Position numbers and translations under genes: made by a program. Shown piece after piece: positions 1 to 9,467 of a DNA stretch of 52,184 nucleotides. Source of the DNA: Propionibacteriaceae bacterium. GTDB lineage: Bacteria; Actinomycetota; Actinomycetes; Propionibacteriales; Propionibacteriaceae. Under the pieces are notes generated by a model. The model was not told where the DNA came from. It searched no databases and saw only the letters and a program-made list of their open reading frames with translations. The stretch covers positions 1 to 52,184 of the forward strand of contig WRIJ01000012.1 of NCBI GenBank assembly GCA_009782785.1, read 5' to 3'. Position 1 is the first letter of the stretch, and the number at the start of each line of letters is the position of its first letter.

Positions 1-1
1 C

Positions 2-1255
2 AGTATCCCACTGGCGGTGTTGAACACTCTTGATCCAGCCCAATTGAGCTGGGGTGTACCGGGGATGCGTGAAGAACTGGCCACTGAACTCATTCGCAGT
101 CTTCCGAAATCGACTCGTACCCGATTCGTACCTGCCAAAGATTGGGCCGTGAAAGCTTTGGGATGGTTGAACGCCAACAATCCGAACTATTCCCGTCCTT
201 TTGAACTGGAGCTTTCTCGCGCACTCGAAGCACTCTCAGATGGGCCGGTCGGTGGTTGGAATGCGGACGCATTGCCCGCGCATTGCCGGATGGGTTTCCA
301 GGTTACTGGTGGTGAGGAAATGGAGTTTGGTCGGGACCTCGCCGAACTTCAATCACGCCATGGTGAAGCAGGTCACGCTGTGCTGCAATCCTCGAATCCT
401 CGAGAGCAGAAATCTGGTACTTCCTGGGTCTTCGGGGAGATTCCTGAGTCAGTCAATGTCGATCATCATTCTATGGTGGTCACGGGCTACCCCTATCTCA
501 GTGATGACAAGACAAGGGTCTCGGAGTCTTTGGAGACCTCCCTCAACAAGGCTCAGTCTTTCCATCGCTCAGGAATGGTACGCCTGGTGTGTTTGGCGTT
601 GCCTGAACCCCACAAGTGGGTGGTCTCCCATTTGTCGAATGCAGAGAAGGTGGCATTAGGGTCAAATCCTTATCCCTCGGTCCCTGATCTGCTCGCTGAT
701 GCACGCTTCGCAGCAGTGGCAGGGTTGTGCAGGGATCATGACACCTGGGCAGTACGAGGTGAGGGAGCCTTCCAGAATCTCGTGTCCGCAGTACGCCCCG
801 ACCAGGTGGAGGCCACATTCGAGTTGGTCAAACTCGCAGCTGAGGTGCTGAGTCTAGAATCATCTATCAGGTTGAGTCTCATCAAACTCGATCAGGATTC
901 TGCTCTCGGCAGCGATGTCACGTCTCAGGTTGATCACCTGGTTGGTGAGGGTTTCTTGTCGGCGACTCCTCAACCGTGGTTGAATCGCTTACCCATCTGG
1001 TTGAAGGCAGCCCAGATGAGATTGTCTGCGGCCATCACTGATCCAGCTAAAGACCAGCAACGAATGGCAGAGCTCCAGCCGGTTCTGGATGCGTACAACG
1101 AACTCCTCGACGAGGGCCAAGATGTCACCGATGAGATGAGACGCATCTCGTACCTCATTGAAGAGTTCCGCATCCAACTGTTCGCCCAAAGCCTGGGTAC
1201 AGCTGAGAAGGTTTCCACCAAACGTATCCTGGCGGTCATCAATGCTCTTCGGTGA
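2..1255 (+). CDS. hrpA: ATP-dependent RNA helicase HrpA, C-terminal part (5' end outside window)
   Basis: The frame is open from base 2, so this is the 3' part of a longer gene. The first visible residues, IPLAVLNTLDPAQLSWGVPG, and then REELATELIRSLPK match the start of the C-terminal DUF3418 region of HrpA-type DEAH-box RNA helicases. The end (EFRIQLFAQSLGTAEKVSTKRI) is the usual HrpA ending. The helicase motor motifs would lie upstream. HrpA unwinds RNA and has been linked to ribosome rescue in E. coli. The gene converges on recQ with only about 10 bases between stop codons. A start at the GTG near base 17 is not credible because homology continues upstream of it. Confidence 0.85.
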   Translation, partial: SIPLAVLNTLDPAQLSWGVPGMREELATELIRSLPKSTRTRFVPAKDWAVKALGWLNANNPNYSRPFELELSRALEALSDGPVGGWNADALPAHCRMGFQVTGGEEMEFGRDLAELQSRHGEAGHAVLQSSNPREQKSGTSWVFGEIPESVNVDHHSMVVTGYPYLSDDKTRVSESLETSLNKAQSFHRSGMVRLVCLALPEPHKWVVSHLSNAEKVALGSNPYPSVPDLLADARFAAVAGLCRDHDTWAVRGEGAFQNLVSAVRPDQVEATFELVKLAAEVLSLESSIRLSLIKLDQDSALGSDVTSQVDHLVGEGFLSATPQPWLNRLPIWLKAAQMRLSAAITDPAKDQQRMAELQPVLDAYNELLDEGQDVTDEMRRISYLIEEFRIQLFAQSLGTAEKVSTKRILAVINALR

Positions 1256-1265
1256 TCCTGGGGGC

Positions 1266-3389
1266 TTAGGACCCCGCTGCTAAAGCGAAGGGGAGCACAC
1301 TGGTTGCTCCCGCCTGTCGCAACAACCGAGCAGTGATAGTCATCGTCCAGCGGGTATCAATGTAATCGTCAATGAGCAGGACTGGCCCGGCCAAGGTTGA
1401 CAACCTCTCGGCCACGGCAACCGGTACAAGGAAACGATCCCAGATGTCGCGGACCCGATAGGCGCTGTTGAATGATCGGGTACAGATGGTAGCTCCAGGT
1501 GTGAGTTCGAGTGGTCCGAGGTTCTCTAAACGCCCTGCCGTACTAATACTGGAGGCTAGTGATTCCACGAGCTGTGGTCGTGACACACTGGGTATCCACA
1601 CGACAGCTTCGGGGCGAGCAGACCAGGGCCAGTCGCGCAATGCAGTGAAAGATGCCTGCACAAGATTGTCGGGCACCACTGTGTCCCTGGGGTTGCCGCT
1701 GTCGTCTGCGGCGAAAAGCTCCCTCAAAACCCCACCCCAACCCAGGTCGGTGAGGCGGGCAAGGACGCGACCTTCTTCCGCAGTTTCAACCTCATTGATT
1801 CCTCCTGTCAAGGGTACCCCGAGGCGATCCATGTGAGTGGGCCATCGGTAGCGACAATCAATGGGCAAACCATGAGTGGATAGTGCTTGGTGGGCAGTGC
1901 TCGTGCTGTGTTCACTGATGGTGGTCGGATACCAAGGCCCAGCGCACACATCACAACGACCACATGGTTCGGAATGTGGGTCGTCGAGTGAGCTGGTCAG
2001 AAACTCCATTCGACAGGTGGTCAGGTTCTCGTACACCAGCATTGCCTGCTGCTCACTTTGCCGAGCTTGGGCCACACGCTCGTACCGGTCATCGTCGTAC
2101 ACCCATCGTTGGCCGGTGTAGCTCCATCCCTGCTGTGTACGTTCGACGCTGCCATCGACAGCGAGGACTTTCAGCAGTAATTCCAGTCGACCGCGTTTGA
2201 TATTAACTCGTGATTCTAGAGCGGGTTGTGACAGTGGACCGTCTGCTTCGGCGAGGGCCCGCAAGACCTGGTCGGCGATCTCGGGGGAGGGCATGGAACT
2301 GGTGGCAAAGTACTCCCAAATCTCGGGGTCTTCTTGGTCGGGCATGAGGAGAACATCAGCGGAGTCGGTGGCGCGACCGGCTCGCCCGACCTGCTGGTAG
2401 TAGGCCACGGGCGAACTTGGCGCACCCAGGTGGATGATGAACCCCAGGTCGGGTTTGTCGAAACCCATACCGAGAGCTGAGGTAGCGGCAAGAGCCTTGA
2501 CACTGTTGGCTTTGAGGGCAGCTTCTGCAGCTTGTCGATCAGCGTCGTCCGTACGCCCGGTGTAGGGAAGAACCTTGTGGCCGACATCACTGAGGAACGA
2601 CGCAGTGTCTTCGGCGGCCGCCACAGTGAGGCAGTAGATGATGCCACTACCGGGGAGTTCGTCAAGGTGCTCAGCTAACCAAGCGAGTCGTCCGGAGTGG
2701 TCGGGCAACTCAAGTACGCCCAGGCGAAGAGAGTCGCGGGCTAACGGACCTCGAATGGTCGTCACCTCGTAGAGTCCCCCACCGATCTGCTCTTCGACAT
2801 CGGTGATGACGCGGGAATTTGCTGTTGCCGTTGTCGCTAGTACGGGTGTTTGTTCCGGGAGTTCGGCAAGCAGGTTGCGTATGCGTCGATAGTCGGGGCG
2901 GAAATCGTGGCCCCAATCGCTGATGCAATGAGCTTCGTCGATGACAACCAATCCAACAGAGTTCACAAGGTGAGGAAGTTGTTTCTCTCGAAATTTGGGA
3001 TTAACCAAACGTTCGGGGGAGATCAGCAGGACGTCCACTGTGTTCGCAGCAATGTCTTTTTCAATGCCAGTCCACTCAGTCAGATTGGAGGAGTTGATGG
3101 TTACTCCACGTACCCCTGCTCGTTTGGCTGCCTCAACTTGGTCACGCATCAAAGCCAGCAAAGGGGAGACGATCAGGGCCGGCCCACAACCAAGTCGTCG
3201 CCGCAGGAGACTAGCAATGAAATACACCGCTGATTTTCCCCACCCGGTTTTCTGAACAACAAGGACACGGTGTTTCCCCACCACCAGTGCTTCGATGGCT
3301 TCCCATTGCCCTTGATGAAATTCCGCATCCTCACGTCCGGTGAGTTGGCGCAGTATCTCCAGGGCGTCGTTTTTCAGGTCTGCTGTCAT
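1266..3389 (-). CDS. recQ: RecQ-family DNA helicase with C-terminal phosphoribosyltransferase-like domain
   Basis: 707 residues. Motif I is GWGKSAVYF (Walker A), motif II is VIDEAHCISDWGHDFRPDYR, and the VGRAGRATDSADV motif VI follows, so this is a superfamily 2 DNA helicase. A cysteine cluster (CRMEF, then CGRCDVC) fits the RecQ zinc-binding subdomain. The last ~180 residues do not look like an HRDC domain; they end in GPVLLIDDYIDTRWTMT, a phosphoribosyltransferase-like PRPP-binding motif, an architecture seen in some actinobacterial RecQ proteins. Predicted role: 3'-5' unwinding in recombinational repair. ATG start at 3389 is preceded by AGGGGAAC. The function of the tail is unknown. Confidence 0.88.
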   Translation of the reverse strand: MTADLKNDALEILRQLTGREDAEFHQGQWEAIEALVVGKHRVLVVQKTGWGKSAVYFIASLLRRRLGCGPALIVSPLLALMRDQVEAAKRAGVRGVTINSSNLTEWTGIEKDIAANTVDVLLISPERLVNPKFREKQLPHLVNSVGLVVIDEAHCISDWGHDFRPDYRRIRNLLAELPEQTPVLATTATANSRVITDVEEQIGGGLYEVTTIRGPLARDSLRLGVLELPDHSGRLAWLAEHLDELPGSGIIYCLTVAAAEDTASFLSDVGHKVLPYTGRTDDADRQAAEAALKANSVKALAATSALGMGFDKPDLGFIIHLGAPSSPVAYYQQVGRAGRATDSADVLLMPDQEDPEIWEYFATSSMPSPEIADQVLRALAEADGPLSQPALESRVNIKRGRLELLLKVLAVDGSVERTQQGWSYTGQRWVYDDDRYERVAQARQSEQQAMLVYENLTTCRMEFLTSSLDDPHSEPCGRCDVCAGPWYPTTISEHSTSTAHQALSTHGLPIDCRYRWPTHMDRLGVPLTGGINEVETAEEGRVLARLTDLGWGGVLRELFAADDSGNPRDTVVPDNLVQASFTALRDWPWSARPEAVVWIPSVSRPQLVESLASSISTAGRLENLGPLELTPGATICTRSFNSAYRVRDIWDRFLVPVAVAERLSTLAGPVLLIDDYIDTRWTMTITARLLRQAGATSVLPFALAAGS

Positions 3390-3479
3390 GGTGTTCCCCT
3401 CTTGTTGGTTTCTAGGATACGAGTGGGCTCTGACATTTCTGATCTACCGAAGTCCCCAGCAACGCTGTAGTAGTCCACG

Positions 3480-3495
3480 TGTCAAAATCTTGACA
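3480..3495. promoter_or_regulatory. 16-bp palindrome upstream of recQ (candidate operator)
   Basis: Perfect inverted repeat with 6-bp arms, TGTCAA and TTGACA, around AATC, in the gap between recQ and the AbrB-like remnant. Either arm could also serve as a -35 box, but I see no convincing -10 at the right distance on either strand. It is not the TCGAAC/GTTCGA SOS box of actinobacteria. The rest of 3390-3553 holds nothing I recognise. Confidence 0.3.
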
Positions 3496-3553
3496 TTCTG
3501 GCAAGATATCGGCCAATCAGTTAGGTTCTTGTAGAAAACACCTAGTAAACACT

Positions 3554-3697
3554 TTATGTTCGCTTGGTGAGCCTAGCGACCCTGGCATCGATGTCTGCCC
3601 GTAGACGCCCAAGCTTGTTGAGGTCGACACTGGGTACTTTGCGCACATCTAAGGGCAGTGTGATTTTCCCATTAGCCGAAATCGTTGCGACGTCCAT
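3554..3697 (-). pseudogene. AbrB/MazE-type DNA-binding protein remnant
   Basis: A 47-codon frame starts MDVATISANGKITLPLDVRK, which is the swapped-hairpin AbrB/SpoVT/MazE DNA-binding motif found in antitoxins such as VapB and MazE. After VRK the usual glycine-rich second half (LGLKPGDKV) is missing and the sequence jumps to VPSVDLNKLGRLRADIDARV, so an internal deletion is likely. The ribosome site is weak and no toxin gene lies next to it. I read it as the remains of an antitoxin. It could still be a short functional DNA-binding peptide. Confidence 0.5.
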
Positions 3698-3736
3698 GGC
3701 GACTACTTGAATTTCTTGAGAATCTTAAGAACTACA

Positions 3737-3763
3737 ATGCCAGACGGATTCTGTCACTGGCAT
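3737..3763 (-). terminator. Stem-loop downstream of glyA
   Basis: Inverted repeat ATGCCAG/CTGGCAT with a 13-base loop, followed on the reverse strand by a short T-rich stretch (TGTAGTTCTT). It lies about 45 bases past the glyA stop, so it is a plausible glyA terminator. The T tract is poor. Confidence 0.45.
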
Positions 3764-3808
3764 ACATAACAGCAGAGAAGACCGAGTCTTACCTTGGGGT
3801 TGGGTGGG

Positions 3809-5242
3809 CTATAACTCCAGACCTGGGTACAAAGGATTAGCATCCAGTAGTTCACCAGCACGGTTTTTCACGCGGTCAGCGACACCATCGGCGATGACGT
3901 ACTTGGCTTTCGAGGGGCCCTTGGGTGTTGAGGTGGGGGTGGTGTTCTTCAACACCTCGGTGATCAGATCGGCGACCACATCGAAGTCGGATTCGGTGAA
4001 GCCACGACTCGTCAGAGCTGGGGTTCCGATGCGTACCCCGGAGGTGTACCAGGCACCATTCGGATCGCGGGGGACCGAGTTACGGTTGGTGACCACACCC
4101 GAATCCAGCAGGGCCGATTCTGCCTGGCGACCAGTCAAACCGAAACTCGACACATCCAACAACACCAGATGGTTGTCTGTACCATCGGAGACCAGGTTCA
4201 CTCCGCGCTTCAGCAATCCCTCAGCGAGGGCCTTCGCATTGGTCGCCACCTGGGCCGCATAGGTCTGGAAGTCGGCAGTACGCGCCTCAGCGAACGCCAA
4301 TGCCTTAGCAGCCATGACGTGGCTGAGTGGCCCACCCAACACCATGGGGCAGCCCTTATCCACCGACTCAGCGTACTCCTTGGTGGCGAGCACGAAACCA
4401 CCGCGCGGGCCACGCAGAGACTTGTGTGTCGTCGAAGCCACAATATGAGCGTACGGGATCGGGTTCTCTTCACCAGTGAACACCTTGCCAGCCACGAGCC
4501 CAGCAAAGTGAGCCATGTCCACGAACAAGGTGGCACCCACTTCATCGGCGATCTCCCTCATGAGGGCAAAATTCACCCGGCGAGGATAAGCGGAATACCC
4601 AGCCACAATGATCAGCGGTTTGAACTCTTTCGCTGACGCCCGCAAGGCGTCATAATCAATCAGACCAGTGTCCGCATGGGTGCCATAGGAGTGTTGCTGA
4701 AACATCTTGCCCGAGATATTGTGGCGGAACCCATGGGTGAGATGCCCGCCCGCATCCAAACTCATTCCCATCACCTTCTGAGCATTGAACTCGTGGCGAA
4801 GATCCTCCCAATCCGATTCGCTCAAATCATTGACCGTTTTAGCACCCAAGCGATCCAGGGTCGGCGATTCGATACGTTTGTGCAGGATTGACCAGTACGC
4901 CACGAGGTTCGCATCAATGCCTGAGTGTGGTTGTACGTATGCGTACTCGGCTCCGAACAACTCCCGTGCATGCTCAGCAGCTACTGCCTCCACGGTGTCC
5001 ACGTTCTGACATCCCGCATAGAAGCGGTGCCCAACCGTACCCTCAGCGTACTTATCGGACATCCACGTACCCATGGCCATGAGAACCGGCAGCGATGCAT
5101 AGTTCTCAGAAGCGATCAGCTTCAAGGATTCACGCTGATCGGTGAGCTCACTACGGATCGCCTCAGCGATGCGAGGTTCAACACCCCCGACGACGTCAAG
5201 GATCTGGGAATACAGGGCGGAAGCGGTAGGCGGTGTGGGCAC
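3809..5242 (-). CDS. glyA: Serine hydroxymethyltransferase
   Basis: 477 residues. It interconverts serine and glycine with tetrahydrofolate and is the main source of one-carbon units in the cytoplasm. The PLP lysine is in [13 protein letters not shown] (about K274), with LIASENYAS near residue 42, [14 protein letters not shown] near 63 and [13 protein letters not shown] near 240. At 477 residues it is longer than the ~415-residue E. coli enzyme; extra sequence lies around residues 125-160 and at the C-terminus, as in some actinobacterial and chlamydial forms. The leader (5243-5379) contains a small hairpin, GTTCA/TGAAC at 5289-5302, but no riboswitch that I can identify. Confidence 0.92.
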   Translation of the reverse strand: MPTPPTASALYSQILDVVGGVEPRIAEAIRSELTDQRESLKLIASENYASLPVLMAMGTWMSDKYAEGTVGHRFYAGCQNVDTVEAVAAEHARELFGAEYAYVQPHSGIDANLVAYWSILHKRIESPTLDRLGAKTVNDLSESDWEDLRHEFNAQKVMGMSLDAGGHLTHGFRHNISGKMFQQHSYGTHADTGLIDYDALRASAKEFKPLIIVAGYSAYPRRVNFALMREIADEVGATLFVDMAHFAGLVAGKVFTGEENPIPYAHIVASTTHKSLRGPRGGFVLATKEYAESVDKGCPMVLGGPLSHVMAAKALAFAEARTADFQTYAAQVATNAKALAEGLLKRGVNLVSDGTDNHLVLLDVSSFGLTGRQAESALLDSGVVTNRNSVPRDPNGAWYTSGVRIGTPALTSRGFTESDFDVVADLITEVLKNTTPTSTPKGPSKAKYVIADGVADRVKNRAGELLDANPLYPGLEL

Positions 5243-5379
5243 AGCGACTCCTAGGGTAGGTGGACCGCACTACTCTATCGGTTTGAGGGTTCAGTCTTGA
5301 ACGGTTGACGACTGGTGGATTCCCCGACTTCGCGCGGAATGACAGGATCAGGGTGCTCCGCAGAATGACCAGATATCAA

Positions 5380-5994
5380 TTAGCCCTTCTTGATGAATGT
5401 GAACGGTTTGCCCATGGGGACGACTGTACGCCCGAAGAAGTTGTTCAAGAAGATTCCGCCACACGCATAGAAGCTGAGCAGTGAAATCAACAGCTCAGAC
5501 CATCCAGCCAAGGGTGCGAAGATGTTTGTGGCTAAACCCAGTGTCGCTAGAGTCAGAGAGAGCAATAAGACATCAATCAAGACCAGAATCGCTGCAAACA
5601 CTTTCGATACATGGAACGCCGCCACAGTAATAAATAGCGAGAAAATGAAATACCCAAGGAAGCCAAAACCCATCTGTTTGATGTCGGCTCCTGCCATCCC
5701 AAACCATCCCAGTTTGATCATCCAACTGATAGCCACTGCGAGCCAGAACAACCCGTAGGATCCGAGTACGATCGCACCAAAGTAATTGTTGTTCTTGAAA
5801 TCGGCAGTCGATGCCCAAATCTGCGCAATCGCACCGAGCATGATTGCCCATGGGATGATGTATCCCTCACCGGAGGTCCAACCGAGTTTGGCGGACGAGG
5901 CGACCATGGTCACCATGGCCAATCCAAAAACACCGAGCGCGGTGGGGTCACTTAAACGAGATTGAATTTTCGTGACGACATTGTTGTCTGCCAT
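5380..5994 (-). CDS. GPR1/FUN34/YaaH (SatP)-type acetate uptake transporter
   Basis: 204 residues with six predicted membrane helices, the size and topology of the YaaH/SatP acetate/succinate transporter family. The N-terminal signature region reads DPTALGVFGLAM where the family usually has NPxPLGL, so the asparagine is replaced. Later family features are TADFKNNNYFG and GSYGLFWLA near the middle. I place the start at the ATG at 5994 (MADNNVV), which has AAAGG seven bases upstream. A longer frame to 6147 would add a stretch that does not look like transporter sequence. Substrate is inferred from the family only. Confidence 0.8.
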   Translation of the reverse strand: MADNNVVTKIQSRLSDPTALGVFGLAMVTMVASSAKLGWTSGEGYIIPWAIMLGAIAQIWASTADFKNNNYFGAIVLGSYGLFWLAVAISWMIKLGWFGMAGADIKQMGFGFLGYFIFSLFITVAAFHVSKVFAAILVLIDVLLLSLTLATLGLATNIFAPLAGWSELLISLLSFYACGGIFLNNFFGRTVVPMGKPFTFIKKG

Positions 5995-6146
5995 GATTCG
6001 GCCTTTCATCGGTGAGGACCGCTTCCCGGGTAGGGTAGCTGTTTCCATCACTGGGTTATCCTTAGCCGACTCCCGGCCAAGTGCGACTAGGTTACCGGCT
6101 GATCGATGTTGTTCACAAGGGTTAATCCACCTGGTGGACATACACA

Positions 6147-7076
6147 CTAGGAGCGTATGACCAGCAAAGACGACGGGGGATTGAGCGCAGCTAAAGCAGC
6201 AAAACTGTTGAGGAACATGCCCGTGACCATCTGCCAGATGATTTCCTCATCTTTGGTTCCTGCTCGTTTCTGGACCTTGCTCTTGGGAAGGATGGAGACC
6301 AGAGCCTCAGCTGTGGGACGGTAACTCCAGGCATCAACATGGAACATGTGAGAACCCAAATCCTCGAAGAGAAGATCGCGAGACAGGGTATAGTCCTGGC
6401 GGAAACTAATGTCGGCACCGATCCCAAGGTGTGGACCGCCATAGAAACCCACCACGCCCCCGGCGTTTTCAACCGCAGCGAGGCGTGCATTGGGGTCTTC
6501 GCCAAAAGCATCACAATGATTGTCGTCATTGACCCGAGTGACTGCTTCTACTCTCTGGGAGAGTTCAGCCACCTTCGCCATGGTGTCGTCAGAATCGTTG
6601 TACCCGAAGAATCTCAGCGTCTCCTCAAAGACCTTGGGCAACGTACCTCCACACAGGGCGATCTTGTCGTTGAAGGCACATCCGGTAGCTACGCCACGGG
6701 CATGGTCTTCGTCAATATGGGCATACACTGGCAGGCCATTGTCCGCCATGATGGAAAAGAAATTCTCCGCAGTCAAGGTCTCACGGTCGTACGCTGGTGT
6801 TACTGCTCGAGCAGCGTAGAGCAAGCCGAAACCGCCACCACCAACATTGGGCCGGAAAGGATCCTGGCCAGGGGGACGCAAGCGATCATCCATGCATGTG
6901 GCAGCAACATCACCAGCCGAGTGAACATCACAAGCACCGTCGGTGAGAGCTTCTGCCACGCGGCTATGCAGGTCAAGATCGATCTCCCAATCTTCTGGAT
7001 GGACCGCCAACCCGAGAGTCCCAAAAGTGGTGATGAGTTTCCTGGTGGGATCAAACCCTAGAGCTTGGTTCGGCAT
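6147..7076 (-). CDS. Conserved hypothetical protein with possible metal-binding Cys/His motifs
   Basis: 309 residues, soluble, no signal peptide. I do not recognise the family with confidence. Visible motifs are AATCMDDRLRP (Cys ~60), a glycine-rich segment GGGGFGLLYAAR, and HIDEDHARGVATGC (His/Cys ~118-131) followed by FNDKIALCGG. A Cys-x-Asp-x-Arg motif plus a His...Gly-Cys motif recalls the zinc/cadmium site of cadmium-carbonic-anhydrase-type repeats, but ligand spacing is not exact and I treat this as a hint only. The start has a GGAGG-like site just upstream. It precedes the acetate-transporter-like gene on the same strand, with about 150 bases between, so co-transcription is possible. 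Confidence 0.6.
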   Translation of the reverse strand: MPNQALGFDPTRKLITTFGTLGLAVHPEDWEIDLDLHSRVAEALTDGACDVHSAGDVAATCMDDRLRPPGQDPFRPNVGGGGFGLLYAARAVTPAYDRETLTAENFFSIMADNGLPVYAHIDEDHARGVATGCAFNDKIALCGGTLPKVFEETLRFFGYNDSDDTMAKVAELSQRVEAVTRVNDDNHCDAFGEDPNARLAAVENAGGVVGFYGGPHLGIGADISFRQDYTLSRDLLFEDLGSHMFHVDAWSYRPTAEALVSILPKSKVQKRAGTKDEEIIWQMVTGMFLNSFAALAALNPPSSLLVIRS

Positions 7077-7178
7077 AGCTTCCTCCTTGAATAGTCTCCC
7101 TCGTCGAAGAGACTAAACCATGTTTGGGGTTTTTGGGGAGTCCCTGTTCCAGAGCGTGAGACAGGGATTTGGATGAGT

Positions 7179-7200
7179 GCTCTGCGGGGTTGTGCAGAGC
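7179..7200. terminator. Strong hairpin in the 7077-7401 gene-free stretch
   Basis: Stem GCTCTGC/GCAGAGC with an 8-base loop, followed on the + strand by TTTCATC. No + strand gene ends just upstream, so its use is unclear. The 325-bp gap also holds two weaker hairpins (arms CCCTGT/ACAGGG around 7143-7168 and GCCTCG/CGAGGC around 7261-7282). I see no coding sequence in the gap. Confidence 0.35.
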
Positions 7201-7401
7201 TTTCATCAGTTTCTATCCGAGGATCGCAGTTATGTACGATTCGCAGTCCACGGGCAACACGCCTCGAGTCTTAGACGAGGCTGTACCTTTCCTACAAGGG
7301 GGGAACTGGTCGTACATACCTCGACTTTTCGGATAAAAACTCGAGATTGCCTGGTACGGACGTGAGCGATGACCCGAAGGTAGCAGTCGCACTATAGAGA
7401 T

Positions 7402-7839
7402 ATGAAGCAGCGTGTCTATGAGATCCTCAAAGATCGCCCACACCTGGTAGCGGGGCGATTCTTCGGTATCGCAATGTCGATTCTTATCGTCATCAACATC
7501 GTCTTTGTCTTTATTGACACTCTCAACGACCAACCACCGTGGCTGACACGACTGTCATGGTGGGTCGAAGTGATTTCTGTCGCCATTTTCACAGTGGGGT
7601 ACGGTGACGTCTATCCGCTCACCCTCTTAGGCAAGCTGCTCGCTGCCATCATCGCAGTACTCGGGGTTCTGCTGGTCGCTATTCCTACAGGGATTCTCAG
7701 TGCGGGTTTCATGACAGAGGCTGCCCATCAACGCCACGACGTCTCCCCACAAGAGACCCCAGACATGGAAGACCAAAGCGACCGGGTTACCCTTGATAGG
7801 GCTTCGACAGCTGGGGGTGACGAAAGTCCCCCAGAGTAA
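7402..7839 (+). pseudogene. Voltage-gated potassium channel gene with large internal deletion
   Basis: 145 codons. The N-terminus (residues 1-63) looks like the cytoplasmic start and S1 helix of a six-helix Kv-type channel, ending WWVEVISVAIF. The next residues are the selectivity filter TVGYGD (64-69) and the S6 helix (about 75-100), then a polar tail. Helices S2-S5, including the S4 voltage sensor and the pore helix, are absent. In intact relatives WxEVxxxxIFTVEY-type sequence occurs in S1-S2 and TTVGYGD in the pore; the join falls exactly on the shared FTV/TV, as expected for a deletion between short similar sequences. The frame is preserved. A functional product is unlikely. Confidence 0.7.
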
Positions 7840-7924
7840 AATAGCTCTATGTTAGGCTGAAGACAAAGACCCGTTTCTCTTCTTTTCGAAAGGTCGAGAC
7901 ATCTGATGAGGGGGTACGTCACCT

Positions 7925-9340
7925 GTGAGCAAGAAGACGAAAACCACACCGATCTCGCATGTCTCCATGCAGGAGCTGAAAGTACGCGGTGAACTACCAG
8001 CAACCACAGAGGGACTCGCTGTTGAACTTGCTATGAGAGCAGGAGACCTGGTGGCTTCTTCTGGGGCAAGTGTTCAAGACACGTTGGTGATGATGCGAAA
8101 AATCTGCTCAGCTTATGGACTGGAGCGCGTACAACTCGATGTGACCTACCACCTGATTATGGCCTCTTACTACCCCGGTGATGGGCTGCCTCCCTTGACG
8201 GTTGCCCGAACCGTGTCACCGACGCTATCTAACCTCACAAAGGTTTGGGAGATTAATGAGTTGGTGACCAAGATCGAGCAGGGGATGGCTATCACGAAAG
8301 CCACCAAGAAGTTCGACAACATCAGGAAAAAGAAACCCCCGTACCACCCGATGGTTGCCGCCCTGGCCTCTGGTGGGATATCTATGAGCGTCCAGCTGTT
8401 CTACACTCTCGACATCAAAATCCTTATTTTGGCCTGGATCACTGGTTTCATTGTCAATCGTTTCAGTGCACTCCTGCGGGCGATGGGGCTTCCTGTTCTT
8501 TTCCAACAACTTTTTGGCGGATGGTTTGTCATCGCTATTGCAGCACTGTTCACCTTCCTCAATGATCACCCCAAGCTGGAGTTTTTCGGGTACGTCTCTC
8601 CGACAACTATTGCAGTGGGATGTATCTTCCAACTCGTGGTCGGCGCTCGGTTTGTTGCCGGGGTGCAAGATGCCATTGATGGGCACTATGTGACAGCTAC
8701 AGCAAGAATCTTTGATGTGCTCATCATGACAGGTGGGCTCGTAGCTGGTCTTCTCACAGGGCTCGAACTTGCTCGACGTTTTGGTATTGCCGTCTACTTA
8801 CGAACATCAGCGCTCACCCCTGGGGCACCCATTGAGCAGCTCGTTGCAGCAATGCTTACCGCAGTCTTGTGGGGCGTCGCAGCGTACTCCAATCTTCGTA
8901 CCCTGATTGTCATCGCTTTTGTCACCTTGATCGCCCGAGCTACTTATCTCATTGTGCTTGCTTTCGATTCGAGCGTCCTGTCTTTCGATACTAGTATCGC
9001 TATGGCTTCGTTTACTGGGCCGATGGTTGCAGCTTTTGTTGCGACCATTATGGTACGAAGATTCTGGCAGGCCCCGACGTTCGGAGTCATCAATGCTATG
9101 GGTATTCCTTTTGTACCCGGAATGATGCTCTATCTCGGATTGCTACAAACTGTGGGAACCCATTCGGTGGAACCTGATCCCAATACCGGTCTGGCAACCT
9201 TGGGAATGGCAGCCATTGTGGCACTGGCAATATCGGCCGGAGCCTCACTGGGTGCCTTCCTGGGAAGGCCCTCAGTTGAGCGACGATTACTCTTCCCTCG
9301 TGCCTGGAATCAGATGCTCGGTAAAGAGGCAGAAGACTAA
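7925..9340 (+). CDS. thrE: ThrE-family threonine/serine exporter
   Basis: 471 residues. The N-terminal ~130 residues (ELAMRAGDLVASSGASVQDTLVMMRKIC) match the soluble half of the DUF1212/ThrE family. They are followed by about ten hydrophobic helices, with the second ThrE domain starting near residue 330. Corynebacterium ThrE exports threonine and serine; the single-polypeptide form with both halves is typical of actinobacteria. The start is a GTG at 7925, preceded by GAGGGGG. The gene stands alone between the broken potassium channel gene and rplY. Confidence 0.82.
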   Translation: MSKKTKTTPISHVSMQELKVRGELPATTEGLAVELAMRAGDLVASSGASVQDTLVMMRKICSAYGLERVQLDVTYHLIMASYYPGDGLPPLTVARTVSPTLSNLTKVWEINELVTKIEQGMAITKATKKFDNIRKKKPPYHPMVAALASGGISMSVQLFYTLDIKILILAWITGFIVNRFSALLRAMGLPVLFQQLFGGWFVIAIAALFTFLNDHPKLEFFGYVSPTTIAVGCIFQLVVGARFVAGVQDAIDGHYVTATARIFDVLIMTGGLVAGLLTGLELARRFGIAVYLRTSALTPGAPIEQLVAAMLTAVLWGVAAYSNLRTLIVIAFVTLIARATYLIVLAFDSSVLSFDTSIAMASFTGPMVAAFVATIMVRRFWQAPTFGVINAMGIPFVPGMMLYLGLLQTVGTHSVEPDPNTGLATLGMAAIVALAISAGASLGAFLGRPSVERRLLFPRAWNQMLGKEAED

Positions 9341-9467
9341 GTTGGTCACCGGCAAAGTGCATATTTAGCTCACAACCACTATGATGAAGACCTTGCCCGG
9401 CGAGGGGAGTATTCCCGTTATCGACGGTCCCTCCTCCTGGCATTGATCTAGTTACTTGAGGAGAGAC

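Noticed and set aside
5243-5379. Riboswitch in the glyA leader (THF, ZTP or glycine type)
   Set aside because: I could not find the conserved cores of these classes; only one small hairpin is evident.
9396-9467. Structured leader of rplY as an autoregulatory element
   Set aside because: A short hairpin exists, but nothing links it to a known L25 or 5S-rRNA-like structure.
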